Assembly (NCBI GenBank): GCA_015232315.1
Contig: JADFZZ010000030.1
Coordinates: forward strand, 1 to 62,280
Direction: 5' to 3'
DNA length: 62,280 nucleotides
Source: SAR324 cluster bacterium
GTDB lineage: Bacteria > SAR324 > NAC60-12
Position numbers and translations under genes: made by a program. The notes below the pieces were generated by a model. The model was not told where the DNA came from and searched no databases. It saw only the letters and a list, made by a program, of their open reading frames with translations. Every line of letters begins with the position of its first letter. Position 1 is the stretch's first letter. Positions 8,713-17,926 of this stretch are shown piece by piece.

Positions 8713-10167
8713 TTATTCTTGCGGATGTAACGGTTCAGCGGCTACCACAATATTGCGTCCAGATTCCTTTCCGCGATAGAGGCAATCATCCGCTTTTTTC
8801 AGGAGCATTTCAACATCTGTCGCATCATCCGGATAGGTCGCAACCCCTATTGTTACCGTGAGATTTCCTGTGGGTTGCATTTCCTGGTGAGGTATGACTT
8901 CATCCTCAATCGCTTTTCTGAGTTTTTCAGCGACCTTGATCGCCGCGTCTTTATTGCAATTGGGAAGGATTACGACAAATTCCTCGCCACCAAATCTCGC
9001 GGCAAGATCCCCGTTGCGAACATTCTGGGCAAACACAATTGCGACGGTGGCCAACACCACATCGCCCATCTGGTGTCCATGGGTGTCATTGTAAAATTTG
9101 AAATTATCCACATCTGAAATGATAAAGGAAAACGGTTGTTTGGTGTCAGGATACAAAGTCAGCAGGGCACTGACGAATTCATCCATTCTGCGGCGATTCG
9201 CCAATCCGGTCAACCTGTCTGTATCGGCCGCCCGTTCAACCCGGTCCAGTTCACGATGCTTGTAATACCAGATCCTGAATTTGGTCATGGCATGTTTAAG
9301 ATCAAACACCGAGTAGGGTTTTCCCAGAAATTCGTCTATTTCCCGTTCTACCAGCAACAACCGGTTGAGCGAGTTGTTGCAGTAATTACTGATGATAAAA
9401 ATCGGTGCCCCATGAACTTTCAGGGCATTGATCAGGTTTTCAACAGCCGCCAGTTCTGATTCCATCATGTGAGGATACTGGACATCGACAATCAGGAGGT
9501 CAAACCTGTGGTCCAGCGGACTATCCAGATATTCCTGCGGATCCGCATAGATGACAGGTTCACATTCGCTCCATTCCGAATAAAGCGCACCCTGGATGAT
9601 CATACGATCTGATTCATTGACATCAATGATCGCGACTTTGGGTTTGTCAGACGAATGGACTCTCTGATTTTTGCGAATCATCGACTGTGCGGTGGTGAGC
9701 TTCAATTTTTCAGCGAGAATATGCGCGAACAAAAAATAAAAGACCGGCACCAGTTCGTCATCATTCTGAACCTTGAATACTTCATGTGGAAACGAAACCA
9801 GTTCACAATCGCTCTGCGCGATCACATCGGCAGATCTTGGTCCCGGTGAAATGACCGACATCTCACCCGCAATGTCTCCCGGACGTTCCAGACGCAGGAT
9901 GAATTTTTCCTGGCTCATCACATCCAGTGTTCCTTCGACCAGAATAAACATTTCCGGAGGCATGGTGTCGCCATCCTTGATCAAGACTTCATCTTTTTTC
10001 AAATGCAGGAGATAGCCTTGTTGAAGAACCTTTCGCAGAACAAGTTTTCCCGCCTTCTTAAAATACCTGCTTTCCTGGAGAATATTCAGGATCACTTCCA
10101 GGCGTGGATGAGTCACCAACAGTTTCGGATTATTTTTATCTGGTACTGATAAAGGGGTACGAAGCAT
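8713..10167 (-). CDS. cNMP-binding / receiver / GGDEF diguanylate cyclase
   Basis: A 484-residue three-domain enzyme expected to make cyclic di-GMP. Residues about 30-160 are a CRP-like cyclic-nucleotide domain with the phosphate cassette GEMSVISPGPRSA, keeping R111. Residues 177-297 form a receiver (acceptor D228 in LLIVDVQYP, K283) with an incomplete acidic pocket (IIDVNES). Residues 315-475 are the GGDEF domain, with DRLTGLANRR, active site GGEEF (393-397) and an inhibitory I-site RNGD (384-387) at the standard spacing. The cyclase therefore looks active and product-inhibited. The ATG has AGGAGA upstream. It is the promoter-proximal gene of the che operon, which suggests coupling of second-messenger output to chemotaxis. 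Confidence 0.94.
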   Translation of the reverse strand: MLRTPLSVPDKNNPKLLVTHPRLEVILNILQESRYFKKAGKLVLRKVLQQGYLLHLKKDEVLIKDGDTMPPEMFILVEGTLDVMSQEKFILRLERPGDIAGEMSVISPGPRSADVIAQSDCELVSFPHEVFKVQNDDELVPVFYFLFAHILAEKLKLTTAQSMIRKNQRVHSSDKPKVAIIDVNESDRMIIQGALYSEWSECEPVIYADPQEYLDSPLDHRFDLLIVDVQYPHMMESELAAVENLINALKVHGAPIFIISNYCNNSLNRLLLVEREIDEFLGKPYSVFDLKHAMTKFRIWYYKHRELDRVERAADTDRLTGLANRRRMDEFVSALLTLYPDTKQPFSFIISDVDNFKFYNDTHGHQMGDVVLATVAIVFAQNVRNGDLAARFGGEEFVVILPNCNKDAAIKVAEKLRKAIEDEVIPHQEMQPTGNLTVTIGVATYPDDATDVEMLLKKADDCLYRGKESGRNIVVAAEPLHPQE

Positions 10168-10339
10168 AGATCTCCTCTTGACATTCCATTGTGGTTTTGT
10201 AGGGTTTATTCACCAGTCATGCCATAAAAATCAAGAGGATTGTATGTTTATACGGATCCGGGGTAAAAATAAAATAGTTGTAAACCATTTATGACGTATT
10301 GAATATTCTCCTGTCAATTAAAACTTCTGGAAATCGTTT

Positions 10340-11098
10340 ATGCTAATGTATGTGATCAGCTTTGTTGTGACACCACTGTTGCTTTGGGGGTGGGGATTGT
10401 TACGGTTTCATCGTTACAAACGGTTGAACCTTAAGGTGTTAATGCTATTTTTTGTTGCGGGAGCCGTCAGTGGTTTGATCGCGCTGTTGATGAACCACTC
10501 GATTGAAAAATACACCATGTTCTGGCCTGATGCGGAAGAGCAGTTACTGGGAACCTGGGACACTGGAATGCCTGTGTATGCCTATGGTTTCTGGTTTCTT
10601 GTCGGCTTTAATGAGGAATTTGCGAAAATGCTGGTGCTGTTGATGTTGTTTTTTCCGTTCAGGTTCATTGAGGAACCGCTGGATGGTATTTTTTATTCAG
10701 TCACAGTGGCCATGGGATTCGCGACCCTGGAAAATCTGTTTTATGTGAGCCAGTATGGTTACTCCATTCTGATGACGCGTTCCATTGTCACCTTGCCGGC
10801 TCACATGTTCATGAGTGTTCCGGTCGGATACTTTGTGGCAAAATCGAGATTGTTGCTGGAGGTTCGGCCACTCCCGCCACTGGGCATGACCTATAGCATT
10901 CGTTATATCCTGGCCGGTTGGTTTCTATCTTCATTTCTGCATGGATTTTATGATTTTATCCTGTCAACAGAATGGAGAGTTTTCGCCTATGTTCAAATCC
11001 TGCTCATGATCGCAATGGCTATTATCCTGAGCCGTCATGTCATGCGAGTCTCGCCCTACAAACCGCCCGCAGAGTCCCTACACACGTCAAACGGTTGA
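10340..11098 (+). CDS. PrsW-family intramembrane metalloprotease
   Basis: A 252-residue polytopic membrane protein with about seven hydrophobic segments. It has the PrsW signature: NEEFAK (91-96), EEPLDGIFYS (111-120), GFATLEN (126-132) and a membrane His at 155 (PAHMFM). These acidic and histidine residues are those thought to bind metal in the PrsW/CAAX-protease superfamily. PrsW of Bacillus cleaves an anti-sigma factor; the substrate here is unknown. It is divergent from the chemotaxis operon and convergent with the lipoprotein gene, so it is probably monocistronic. The start ATG at 10340 lacks a strong ribosome site. Confidence 0.85.
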   Translation: MLMYVISFVVTPLLLWGWGLLRFHRYKRLNLKVLMLFFVAGAVSGLIALLMNHSIEKYTMFWPDAEEQLLGTWDTGMPVYAYGFWFLVGFNEEFAKMLVLLMLFFPFRFIEEPLDGIFYSVTVAMGFATLENLFYVSQYGYSILMTRSIVTLPAHMFMSVPVGYFVAKSRLLLEVRPLPPLGMTYSIRYILAGWFLSSFLHGFYDFILSTEWRVFAYVQILLMIAMAIILSRHVMRVSPYKPPAESLHTSNG

Positions 11099-11129
11099 GA
11101 GAAAGGTTAGCTGTGGAAATCAGATGTCT

Positions 11130-11891
11130 TCAACCGTTGGGGGATGATGCCTGTTTGATCTGATACTTCAATTGGGCAATCGCTTCCATCATTACCATCA
11201 TGAGTGACGGTGAGGCCTGAAACCGTTGAATAACCGGGATAATTTCAAACAAGGCTTCATTCAGCAACCCTGGATCTGATTGTGTCGAGGTGGCTTCATG
11301 AAACAGTTTGGTCAAAGACATGACTTCCATCAGGGACTGGGTCTGTTCCATTTCATGTGTGATCATTTTGATAATTTTTCTGAAACGTTCCGCTTCACGG
11401 TTTTCTTTAGTCAACAGAACCAGATTTTCGAAAGCTTCCCGTTTGGCGTCACCCGAGGCCTTTTCATAGGTGCTGAGTTCAACTTCAAACAAGGCACGGT
11501 TTTTGAGGGCAAGGGCCTTGTCATAATCCGGTTGCCCTTCGAGGATCGTGTTCAACTGGGCAAATGCGGATTTGTATCTTTTTTTCTCAAAATACCATTC
11601 GCCCTTGAGATAGGAGATTTGCGACACAGCCTGAAGGGCTTCCGGATATTTTTCAGAATCGGGAGGCACCTGCCTGAACAAAATCAACGCGGACTGGTAG
11701 CGTTTTTTGCCCAGTGCTTCCATACCTTTTTCAAACGGGGATTTTTTGTATTCTGTCCAGTATTGCTTCAAGGGGGCACAGGCCGACAACCCTGTCAGGA
11801 GTAAGGCCATAAGCAGCAGTTTTTTGACAGGAATTGTTCTGCTTCGGTATCCCCGGGAGAAAATATGAGCCATCAGTCTGTTCCTGTTCAT
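11130..11891 (-). CDS. TPR-containing lipoprotein
   Basis: A 253-residue predicted lipoprotein. A basic N-terminus and hydrophobic stretch end in the lipobox LSAC, so C38 is the likely lipidated residue. Residues 52-150 show TPR-like helix pairs (GMEALGKKRYQSALILFRQV, then YFEKKRYKSAFAQLNTILEG). The C-terminal part is helical without recognised domain. The ATG overlaps the hemJ stop by 4 bp (ATGA), so the two are co-transcribed. A role as periplasmic scaffold or assembly factor is only inference. Confidence 0.75.
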   Translation of the reverse strand: MNRNRLMAHIFSRGYRSRTIPVKKLLLMALLLTGLSACAPLKQYWTEYKKSPFEKGMEALGKKRYQSALILFRQVPPDSEKYPEALQAVSQISYLKGEWYFEKKRYKSAFAQLNTILEGQPDYDKALALKNRALFEVELSTYEKASGDAKREAFENLVLLTKENREAERFRKIIKMITHEMEQTQSLMEVMSLTKLFHEATSTQSDPGLLNEALFEIIPVIQRFQASPSLMMVMMEAIAQLKYQIKQASSPNG

Positions 11892-12415
11892 TGTTGTGAA
11901 TTACGAACCTTTCTTTGTAGTGCAACCACAATACCAACAATCAGAACCGTGAGGATGAGAATCCCGATGCCAAGGCCGACGAACGAAATAGCGTTCTTGA
12001 AAACAACCATGAACACAATGCTGATCAACAACAGGGTTGGAATTTCATTGAACATTCTCAAATGCTTGCCTGTCATTTTGCAGGTACCCTCCAGCAATTG
12101 TTTGCGCACCAGCCCGCACCAGTAATGATAGCCCAGCAACAACGCGATGAGAAACAGTTTGACATGCAACCAGGGCTGAAAGCCCCAATACATGATCAGG
12201 GCTGTACCCATCACAACCGTCAGGACCATGCCCGGCTGGGTTATGGCATACCACAGTCGTTTTTCCATCAGGGCAAACTGATTTTCAAAAAGTTTTCTTT
12301 CATACTCCGGTTTTTCAGAGGCTTCCTGATGGTATACAAACAACCGTCCCAAATAGAATAAACCGCTGAACCAGACAACAACGCCAATAATATGAAGTGA
12401 TTTAAGCCAAAACAC
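11888..12415 (-). CDS. hemJ: Protoporphyrinogen IX oxidase HemJ family protein
   Basis: A small membrane protein of 175 residues with four or five membrane segments. It matches the HemJ (UPF0093) family, which oxidises protoporphyrinogen IX in haem synthesis. Matching segments are LKSLHIIGVVVWFSGLFYL with its conserved His, PWLHVKL, and RMFNEIPTLLLISIVFMVV. A longer frame from a TTG at 12430 exists, but GTG at 12415 lies about 7 bases after AAGGAG and gives the usual HemJ N-terminus. It is the first gene of a two-gene unit with the TPR lipoprotein. No other haem genes are in the window. Confidence 0.85.
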   Translation of the reverse strand: MFWLKSLHIIGVVVWFSGLFYLGRLFVYHQEASEKPEYERKLFENQFALMEKRLWYAITQPGMVLTVVMGTALIMYWGFQPWLHVKLFLIALLLGYHYWCGLVRKQLLEGTCKMTGKHLRMFNEIPTLLLISIVFMVVFKNAISFVGLGIGILILTVLIVGIVVALQRKVRNSQQ

Positions 12416-12497
12416 GAGGTCTCCTTGCAAGAGGTGAGAGTAGACAATCAGGTTGAGGGGAAATCAGATACACGCAGACGGGATAAACTGCCAGTGT

Positions 12498-13337
12498 TTA
12501 CTCGGGATTCAACCACTGAAGTTTAAAAAAACCATCTGCCGGTGCCAATTGATTGGTTAACCAGGGCAGAAGTTCTTTCAGTTGATTTTGAAGACACCAT
12601 GGTGGATTGATGAGGATGAGTCCACTTCCGGTCATTTTTCCTGAGGCATGATCGGGAGCCACGCAAAGTTCTGTATAAAGCATTTTGGGAATAGCGGCGT
12701 CACAACAGGCCTCCAGTAGTCCTTCCACCAGTGTCCGTTGAACAACCGGATACCAGAGCATGTACGTTCCTGTCGGGAAACGGCGATAACCAGCATGCAT
12801 TCGGGAGATGACCTCAGCATAATCACGGGATCCTTCATAGGAGGGATCAATCAGAATCAATCCCCGGCGCTCACGGGGGGGCAGACAGGCCTTGAAGGCC
12901 TCATAGCCGTCACCACCGGAAACAGATACCGAGGCGCTATTCAGAAATTCCTGTTTGAGGACTTGCAGTTCGGTGGGATGTTTTTCCCACAAAACCATGC
13001 GGTCATGCTCACGCAGGCAGTAGCGGGCAATTCGTGGAGAGCCAGGATAATAAGACAGGTTCTCTCCGAAATTAAACGCTTGAACCGCTTTCAGATAGGG
13101 TTCAATTTGAGGATGCGAGGCGGGTCGATGCCACAATTTACCGATGCCGTTGAGATATTCACGATTTTTCTGAACAAACTCAGAATCCAATGGATAGCCC
13201 CCAGCTCCCGCGTGGGTTTCGAGATAAAAGACAGGTTTATCTTTCTGGATCATGTATTCAATCACCAGCGACAAGACCGCATGTTTGAGAACATCCGCGA
13301 AATTACCCGCATGGAATCCGTGCCGATAACTGAGCAT
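12498..13337 (-). CDS. rlmJ: 23S rRNA (adenine-N6)-methyltransferase RlmJ
   Basis: A 279-residue SAM-dependent methyltransferase that modifies A2030 of 23S rRNA in E. coli. The N-terminus LSYRHGFHAGNFADVLKHA is diagnostic. It also has the segment YLETHAGAGGYPL and the catalytic tetrad DPSY (164-167, of the DPPY type) in LILIDPSYEGS. Length is normal for the family. It lies 19 bp after the stop of the upstream chemoreceptor gene on the same strand, so the two may be co-transcribed, but no functional link is apparent. Confidence 0.94.
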   Translation of the reverse strand: MLSYRHGFHAGNFADVLKHAVLSLVIEYMIQKDKPVFYLETHAGAGGYPLDSEFVQKNREYLNGIGKLWHRPASHPQIEPYLKAVQAFNFGENLSYYPGSPRIARYCLREHDRMVLWEKHPTELQVLKQEFLNSASVSVSGGDGYEAFKACLPPRERRGLILIDPSYEGSRDYAEVISRMHAGYRRFPTGTYMLWYPVVQRTLVEGLLEACCDAAIPKMLYTELCVAPDHASGKMTGSGLILINPPWCLQNQLKELLPWLTNQLAPADGFFKLQWLNPE

Positions 13338-13355
13338 AATTTTTCCGGTTCAGGT

Positions 13356-16007
13356 TCAGGTTTTTTGCTCGATCGTATCCAGGAGTGAAACGATGACATT
13401 GCTCATGGTAACCAGTTTCTTATATTCCATTTCAGCCCTGGTTTTATCGACTTCCTTGAGAGAGATGATGGTTTTGACAAGCTGGTGCAGTTTTTCATGA
13501 TCAAATTCCAGTTTTTTCATTTCCTCAAAATGGCCATAGGCCGCGATCCCTTCCGCATAAAGCCATCTTCCCAGCATACAGTCCTTGTGTGAAACAGCTT
13601 CTTTGACGCTCAGGGTTTCCCGTCCATCGAGATAATTCCGCAACCGTGTTTTCCATGCCATGTGCTGGGAGCGAGCCAGTGAGAAATCCATATTTTTTAC
13701 CGGCAATAAGGTCTGATTGGTTGTTGCCTCCAACCTGAAAAATGCCACAAGTTGCCGGAGATCATTGCTTGTATGGCGGATATCCCTTGCGTTCTGCACG
13801 GACTGACTGGAATTTTCCGCCAGCAGATTGATCACTTCTTCCAGTCCGTGGATGGTGCTGTTGAGTTTGTTGACACCTCCGGAAAGTTCTGAGGAGGATT
13901 TCGCGATTTCCCTGACCCCCATTGTGGCTTCAACGGTAGCATTGCTGACTTCGCTGGCACTTTGGGCGGCATCGTTGATCGACCGTGTGATTTCATTCAG
14001 GCGCATGGAAGCTTCATTGGTATTTGACACCATCTGTTCACCTGATTTGCCAATGTCCGTCAGAAACCGGCTGATTCTGGCAGCATCCTGTTTTTGGGTT
14101 TCTATCAGAGAATTAATCGCGTCATTGCTTTCCGCTACATCCTGAATAATAGTTTCCACTTTTTGTGTCTGTGACAGGACACTCTGACTGAGTTGCTGAA
14201 CCTGTGTGATTTCCTGATTGATCTCGCTGGTCGCTTCCGCGGTCTGCTGGGACAAAGCCTTGACTTCACTGGCGACTACCGCAAAACCTTTGCCCGCCTC
14301 GCCGGCGCTTGCGGCCTCAATGGTGGCATTGAGCGCCAGCATGCTGGTCTGGGACGCAATATCATCAATCAGTTTGACCACCCTCGAAATCCGTTGAGCT
14401 TTTTCCTGAAGTTGCTGGACCGATGTCAGGTTGTCCCGGGACCGTCTGGTTGCTTCAGCAGAATTTTGCTTGGCCTGCTGCGTTTGTTCCGCAAATTGTT
14501 CCAGGGATTCCAGCATTTTTACGGCATTGGAACTGACGGCGTTTAATTCGTTGGTGGTCTGCGTTACATTCTGGTTCACAGCGTTCATGTTCCCGGAAAT
14601 ATCACGACTGGACGAGGCGACTTTCCCGATCTGTGTGCTCAGGCTTGAAATCATGTTGGAAATCTGTGACAAACTGGCTGAGGCCTCTTCGGTTGCGGCT
14701 GCCACTGTTCCTATGTTGTTTGTCATTTTATGGGAAAATTCAACCATCGACTGGGCTTCAGCCTTCATTTCATCAGGACTGCTTGCCATCTGGTTCACAC
14801 CTGCTTCAATTGATCCCGCTGAGGCTTCAATCGATTGGGTTGCGCTTATAATGCCACCGATGATTTTCCGCACATTGCCGACCATTTGTTTCAACGATTG
14901 CAACATCAGGCCGATTTCATTTTTTTCATGGACTTCCAACTGGAGCGCTAAATTGCCTGAAGCCACTTCATTTCCGGTGAAAATGGTCATTTCAAAGCCT
15001 TTTTTTAGATCAATCAACATGAAGCACACAATCAGTATGGAACTTCCAATAATCGAAATAGCCAGCAGACTCATGGTCCAGACATCCGTAAGGGCCTCAC
15101 TTAAAGCGATCTCCAGTTTTTGAAGAATTTCACCTGCCATAAAATCTTCTATTTCATGCAGAAGATCAATCCTGCCGGTTGAGACTCTGAACCAGTTTTC
15201 CGCATCTTCAGTGAATTGTCCCTGCGGCCCCGCGTCCATGGCGATTTTCCGCAGGCGCATTGTGTCTGTGATCATGGCACCGTTCATCAATCTGTTGTAT
15301 TGCGCCAAAGTTGTTTCAGAGGCATTGTCCTGAAAATTATTCAGATACACATCCTGACTGCTGACAAGCCCCACAAATTTTTCATACAATCCCGGACCAA
15401 ACCGTCCCTGACCAAAGGTATTGCTGAGGGTTGCCCGTTCGATACCGGCTTTTTCCTTGGTTCTCATGAGCTGTGAATAGGCGTTGATCTGAAGGGTCAA
15501 CTCACCGCTCAAACCCAATTTTGAAATTTCGGTAACACCTGACAAAAGATTCTCAATGATTGAGGTGTAATATTTAAGTTCCTCAGCAACGGGAATACTC
15601 AAACCGTCTATCCTGGTTCGAATGGACATTAATTGTTCCAGGTCACCTGTGGCGTCATGCAATAAATTTTCACTTTCTTTTGAAAGTATTCCGGATTCAG
15701 TTTCTTTGATAAGGGCTTCAAGGTTCATTATTTCCTGGTCAGTATCCCGACGCTGTTCCGGCAGGGAATCTCTGAATTTATTGCCCTGACTGCCCAGAAA
15801 TCCAGCCGACATTCCCCGTTCTTTCTGAAGTTCATGCACCAGACTGCTGGATTGAACAATAAGTTCTGACAGAGATTTCAACTTCCTGTTGAGATTGATT
15901 GCACTGACACTATGACTGATATCCAGCAAGGCAAAGCCCGCACAAACCAGAATCAGAAAACCTAGCGTGACTATCAACTTGTGAGTGATTTTGATTTCTT
16001 TAAGCAT
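13356..16007 (-). CDS. Methyl-accepting chemotaxis protein with NIT sensor and CZB domain
   Basis: An 883-residue membrane chemoreceptor. After an N-terminal membrane segment (about 10-30), the periplasmic region contains the NIT nitrate/nitrite-sensing motif ([18 protein letters not shown], then RRDTDQ). A second membrane segment (about 312-332) leads into a HAMP domain and the MCP signalling region with its tip around [20 protein letters not shown]. The C-terminus is a CZB zinc-binding domain (about 775-850): [20 protein letters not shown] and [10 protein letters not shown] supply the His3-Cys ligand set. CZB domains sense zinc or oxidants such as hypochlorous acid in other bacteria. The ATG has GAGGAA upstream. 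It probably signals to the CheA/CheW of this window, but it is not in that operon. Confidence 0.93.
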   Translation of the reverse strand: MLKEIKITHKLIVTLGFLILVCAGFALLDISHSVSAINLNRKLKSLSELIVQSSSLVHELQKERGMSAGFLGSQGNKFRDSLPEQRRDTDQEIMNLEALIKETESGILSKESENLLHDATGDLEQLMSIRTRIDGLSIPVAEELKYYTSIIENLLSGVTEISKLGLSGELTLQINAYSQLMRTKEKAGIERATLSNTFGQGRFGPGLYEKFVGLVSSQDVYLNNFQDNASETTLAQYNRLMNGAMITDTMRLRKIAMDAGPQGQFTEDAENWFRVSTGRIDLLHEIEDFMAGEILQKLEIALSEALTDVWTMSLLAISIIGSSILIVCFMLIDLKKGFEMTIFTGNEVASGNLALQLEVHEKNEIGLMLQSLKQMVGNVRKIIGGIISATQSIEASAGSIEAGVNQMASSPDEMKAEAQSMVEFSHKMTNNIGTVAAATEEASASLSQISNMISSLSTQIGKVASSSRDISGNMNAVNQNVTQTTNELNAVSSNAVKMLESLEQFAEQTQQAKQNSAEATRRSRDNLTSVQQLQEKAQRISRVVKLIDDIASQTSMLALNATIEAASAGEAGKGFAVVASEVKALSQQTAEATSEINQEITQVQQLSQSVLSQTQKVETIIQDVAESNDAINSLIETQKQDAARISRFLTDIGKSGEQMVSNTNEASMRLNEITRSINDAAQSASEVSNATVEATMGVREIAKSSSELSGGVNKLNSTIHGLEEVINLLAENSSQSVQNARDIRHTSNDLRQLVAFFRLEATTNQTLLPVKNMDFSLARSQHMAWKTRLRNYLDGRETLSVKEAVSHKDCMLGRWLYAEGIAAYGHFEEMKKLEFDHEKLHQLVKTIISLKEVDKTRAEMEYKKLVTMSNVIVSLLDTIEQKT

Positions 16008-16073
16008 GAGTTCCTCATTTTTTAGTAAGTTTTTCAGAAAAATCTTTTGTTTTTATATAAATAACCCCTGTGA

Positions 16074-17654
16074 ATGGCAAGAACATTAATGCTGCTCTCA
16101 AGGCAAATTCCCGGAAATTTTGATATGATGCAGGTATTGAAAGGCGTTGATCTTACATCAAAAAAATGGATAGCAGGATTGTTTCTGCTGCTGTTTGTGA
16201 TCCGGTTGTACCATCTGGATGGTCCCCTTGTGGATCGGCATAGCTGGAATCAGATTTCGACCGCCGCCACGATCAAATACATGACCATGGACTGGAAATA
16301 TCTGCTTTATCCCACGGTCGATGTTTACGTGGCACCCGGCTATGAAAGCCGGGTTTATGCCCAGGAATTTCCGCTTTATCACATCCCGGCGACCTTGCTG
16401 AACCAGTGGACAGGACACCTTGAAGCCTCTGCCAGGATCGTCACCATTGCTTTCGGGATGCTCGGCTTGTGGGGTTGGTTTCTGCTTTCACGTAAAACCG
16501 CAGGTGATACGGTCGCATGGTGGACCACCCTGTTCTGGGGGTTCTCTCCGCTCAACTGGTTTTATCAGCGGGCTGTGATGGGTGATACCAGCATGGTGAC
16601 CGGCATGATCTGGGGCTTGTATTTCTTTTATCTCTGGCTGGAACAACAGCAAAAAAAGTATTTGTTTTATGCTCTGCTCTGGACAATGGCCACAGGGTTG
16701 TTCAAACCGTTCGGGTTGGTGATCGGCGTCAGTTATCTGGCACTCATTGTTTTAAGAAAAAATTACTGGTGTTTCCGTCGTTGGGAAATTTATGTCGTTG
16801 CCCTGCTGGCATGGCTACCAACCCTCTTGTGGATTGCCCATGCGCTGACCCTGGAATCAGGCATCAGTGAGTTTGCGGATGTCAACAACATGAACCAGAT
16901 TCGGCATCCTGAACTTCTGCTTCAATGGGAATTCTATTCCACCCTGATCGGGCCTAGATTGCTGGATTCCCTGCTCACGCCCTGGATCGGCATTTTTTTT
17001 ATCGGAAGTCTGTTTTCACTTCGTGTCACCGCTATTCGTTATCACATTCCCATCGCCTGGATGAGTGGCTGTCTGATGTATCTGGTCATTGTTCAGCATG
17101 GAAATTTTCAGCATGAATATTACCAGCTTCCTTTCGGTCCCGGACTATGTTTGCTGGCGGGACTGGGCTTTGAACAATTTCTGGGAAAAAACATGAAATA
17201 TCCAATGGTCCAGACATGGTTTGCCCGACTGATGATTGTATTGTTCATCCTGCATGCAACAGCCTATTTTTATCGCTTCTCACGGTATGACGAAGGCAGC
17301 TATGCAACAGGCAGGAAAATCGCGGAACTGAATGACACCCCCGAGGCTCGTGTGCTGGCATGGGATATTGGTTCTAACAAATGGAATCAGATGATTTATT
17401 ATTCCGGTTTGACGGGCTGGTGCCAGAACAGGGAACTCACGCCGGAACTGCTGGAATTATATCGTCAGCATGGAGCACGCTGGCTCGGAGTCAACATGCT
17501 GAAGGAAACCCATTATCCCACCTTCCGCCCCCTGCTTGAAAAAATTGAGACCGCCTATCCACTGGTATGGAAAAATGATCAGTATCCTGATCGTTATCAG
17601 CGGAAAACAATGTCGCTGATCTTTGATCTTCAACCGGATGCGGGGTTGCCTTGA
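16074..17654 (+). CDS. GT-C family membrane glycosyltransferase (PMT/ArnT-like)
   Basis: A 526-residue polytopic protein resembling GT39/ArnT-type glycosyltransferases, which use polyprenyl-phosphate sugars. The first membrane segment ends in RLYHLDGPLVDRHSWNQ, where the acidic residue of the first periplasmic loop is typically catalytic. About nine to ten membrane segments follow, then a soluble C-terminal domain from about residue 405. The ATG at 16074 is used; an ATG pair 18 codons later could also serve, as neither has a strong ribosome site. It is divergent from the chemoreceptor gene. Substrate and acceptor cannot be read from the sequence. Confidence 0.75.
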   Translation: MARTLMLLSRQIPGNFDMMQVLKGVDLTSKKWIAGLFLLLFVIRLYHLDGPLVDRHSWNQISTAATIKYMTMDWKYLLYPTVDVYVAPGYESRVYAQEFPLYHIPATLLNQWTGHLEASARIVTIAFGMLGLWGWFLLSRKTAGDTVAWWTTLFWGFSPLNWFYQRAVMGDTSMVTGMIWGLYFFYLWLEQQQKKYLFYALLWTMATGLFKPFGLVIGVSYLALIVLRKNYWCFRRWEIYVVALLAWLPTLLWIAHALTLESGISEFADVNNMNQIRHPELLLQWEFYSTLIGPRLLDSLLTPWIGIFFIGSLFSLRVTAIRYHIPIAWMSGCLMYLVIVQHGNFQHEYYQLPFGPGLCLLAGLGFEQFLGKNMKYPMVQTWFARLMIVLFILHATAYFYRFSRYDEGSYATGRKIAELNDTPEARVLAWDIGSNKWNQMIYYSGLTGWCQNRELTPELLELYRQHGARWLGVNMLKETHYPTFRPLLEKIETAYPLVWKNDQYPDRYQRKTMSLIFDLQPDAGLP

Positions 17655-17673
17655 ACCTGCCAACAAAGGAGTG

Positions 17674-17748
17674 ATGCTTAAAAAGGTGAAGGGTTTGCAT
17701 AGCTATTTCAAAAAATATTCGATGCCTGGTCTTTCCTATCAGAAATAA
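17674..17748 (+). CDS. Possible 24-residue basic peptide
   Basis: A short frame beginning ATGCTTAAAAAGGTG, placed directly after AAAGGAGTG, a good ribosome site, 19 bp downstream of the glycosyltransferase stop. The peptide starts MLKKVKGLHSYFKKYS and is basic and amphipathic. No family is recognised and it may be chance. Comparison with related genomes would decide. Confidence 0.2.
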   Translation: MLKKVKGLHSYFKKYSMPGLSYQK

Positions 17749-17755
17749 AAATGAT

Positions 17756-17798
17756 AAGTATCAGACCATAAATTTTAATCATTTTTGGTCGGGTACTT
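17756..17798. repeat. 43 bp palindrome resembling the ends of the MITE-like element
   Basis: An imperfect palindrome whose left arm reads AAGTATCAGACCA and right arm TGGTCGGGTACTT. The right end shares GGTCGGGTACTT with the inverse of the left terminus of the element at 27027-27279. I interpret it as an internally deleted derivative or solo end of that family. Confidence 0.5.
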
Positions 17799-17805
17799 AA
17801 CTGTC

Positions 17806-17835
17806 ATCCCGATCCTTTGGGATTTTATTTTTTTG
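17806..17835 (+). terminator. Candidate rho-independent terminator
   Basis: ATCCC-GATCCTTT-GGGAT forms a five-pair stem followed by a T-rich run. It lies downstream of the glycosyltransferase and before mltD. The stem is short, so confidence is moderate. Confidence 0.4.
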
Positions 17836-17926
17836 TAAGCCTTATGTCGAAAGGACATATTTTGAATTACGCGACCGCGACTCATTATTTTTGTGATCAA
17901 AAAACCTCAATTTAAAGTTGGTAATC

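Noticed and set aside
10168-10339. Promoters for the che operon and the PrsW-like gene
   Set aside because: Several partial boxes exist (for example a TTGACA on the minus strand without a fitting -10), but none has a convincing pair, so none is listed.
11090-11138. Inverted repeat AACGGTTGA / TCAACCGTT between convergent genes
   Set aside because: Nine-base arms with a 31 bp loop and no T-run; too weak to call a terminator.
14431-15123. 230-codon plus-strand open frame
   Set aside because: Antisense to the conserved signalling part of the NIT-CZB chemoreceptor; no family match or ribosome site.
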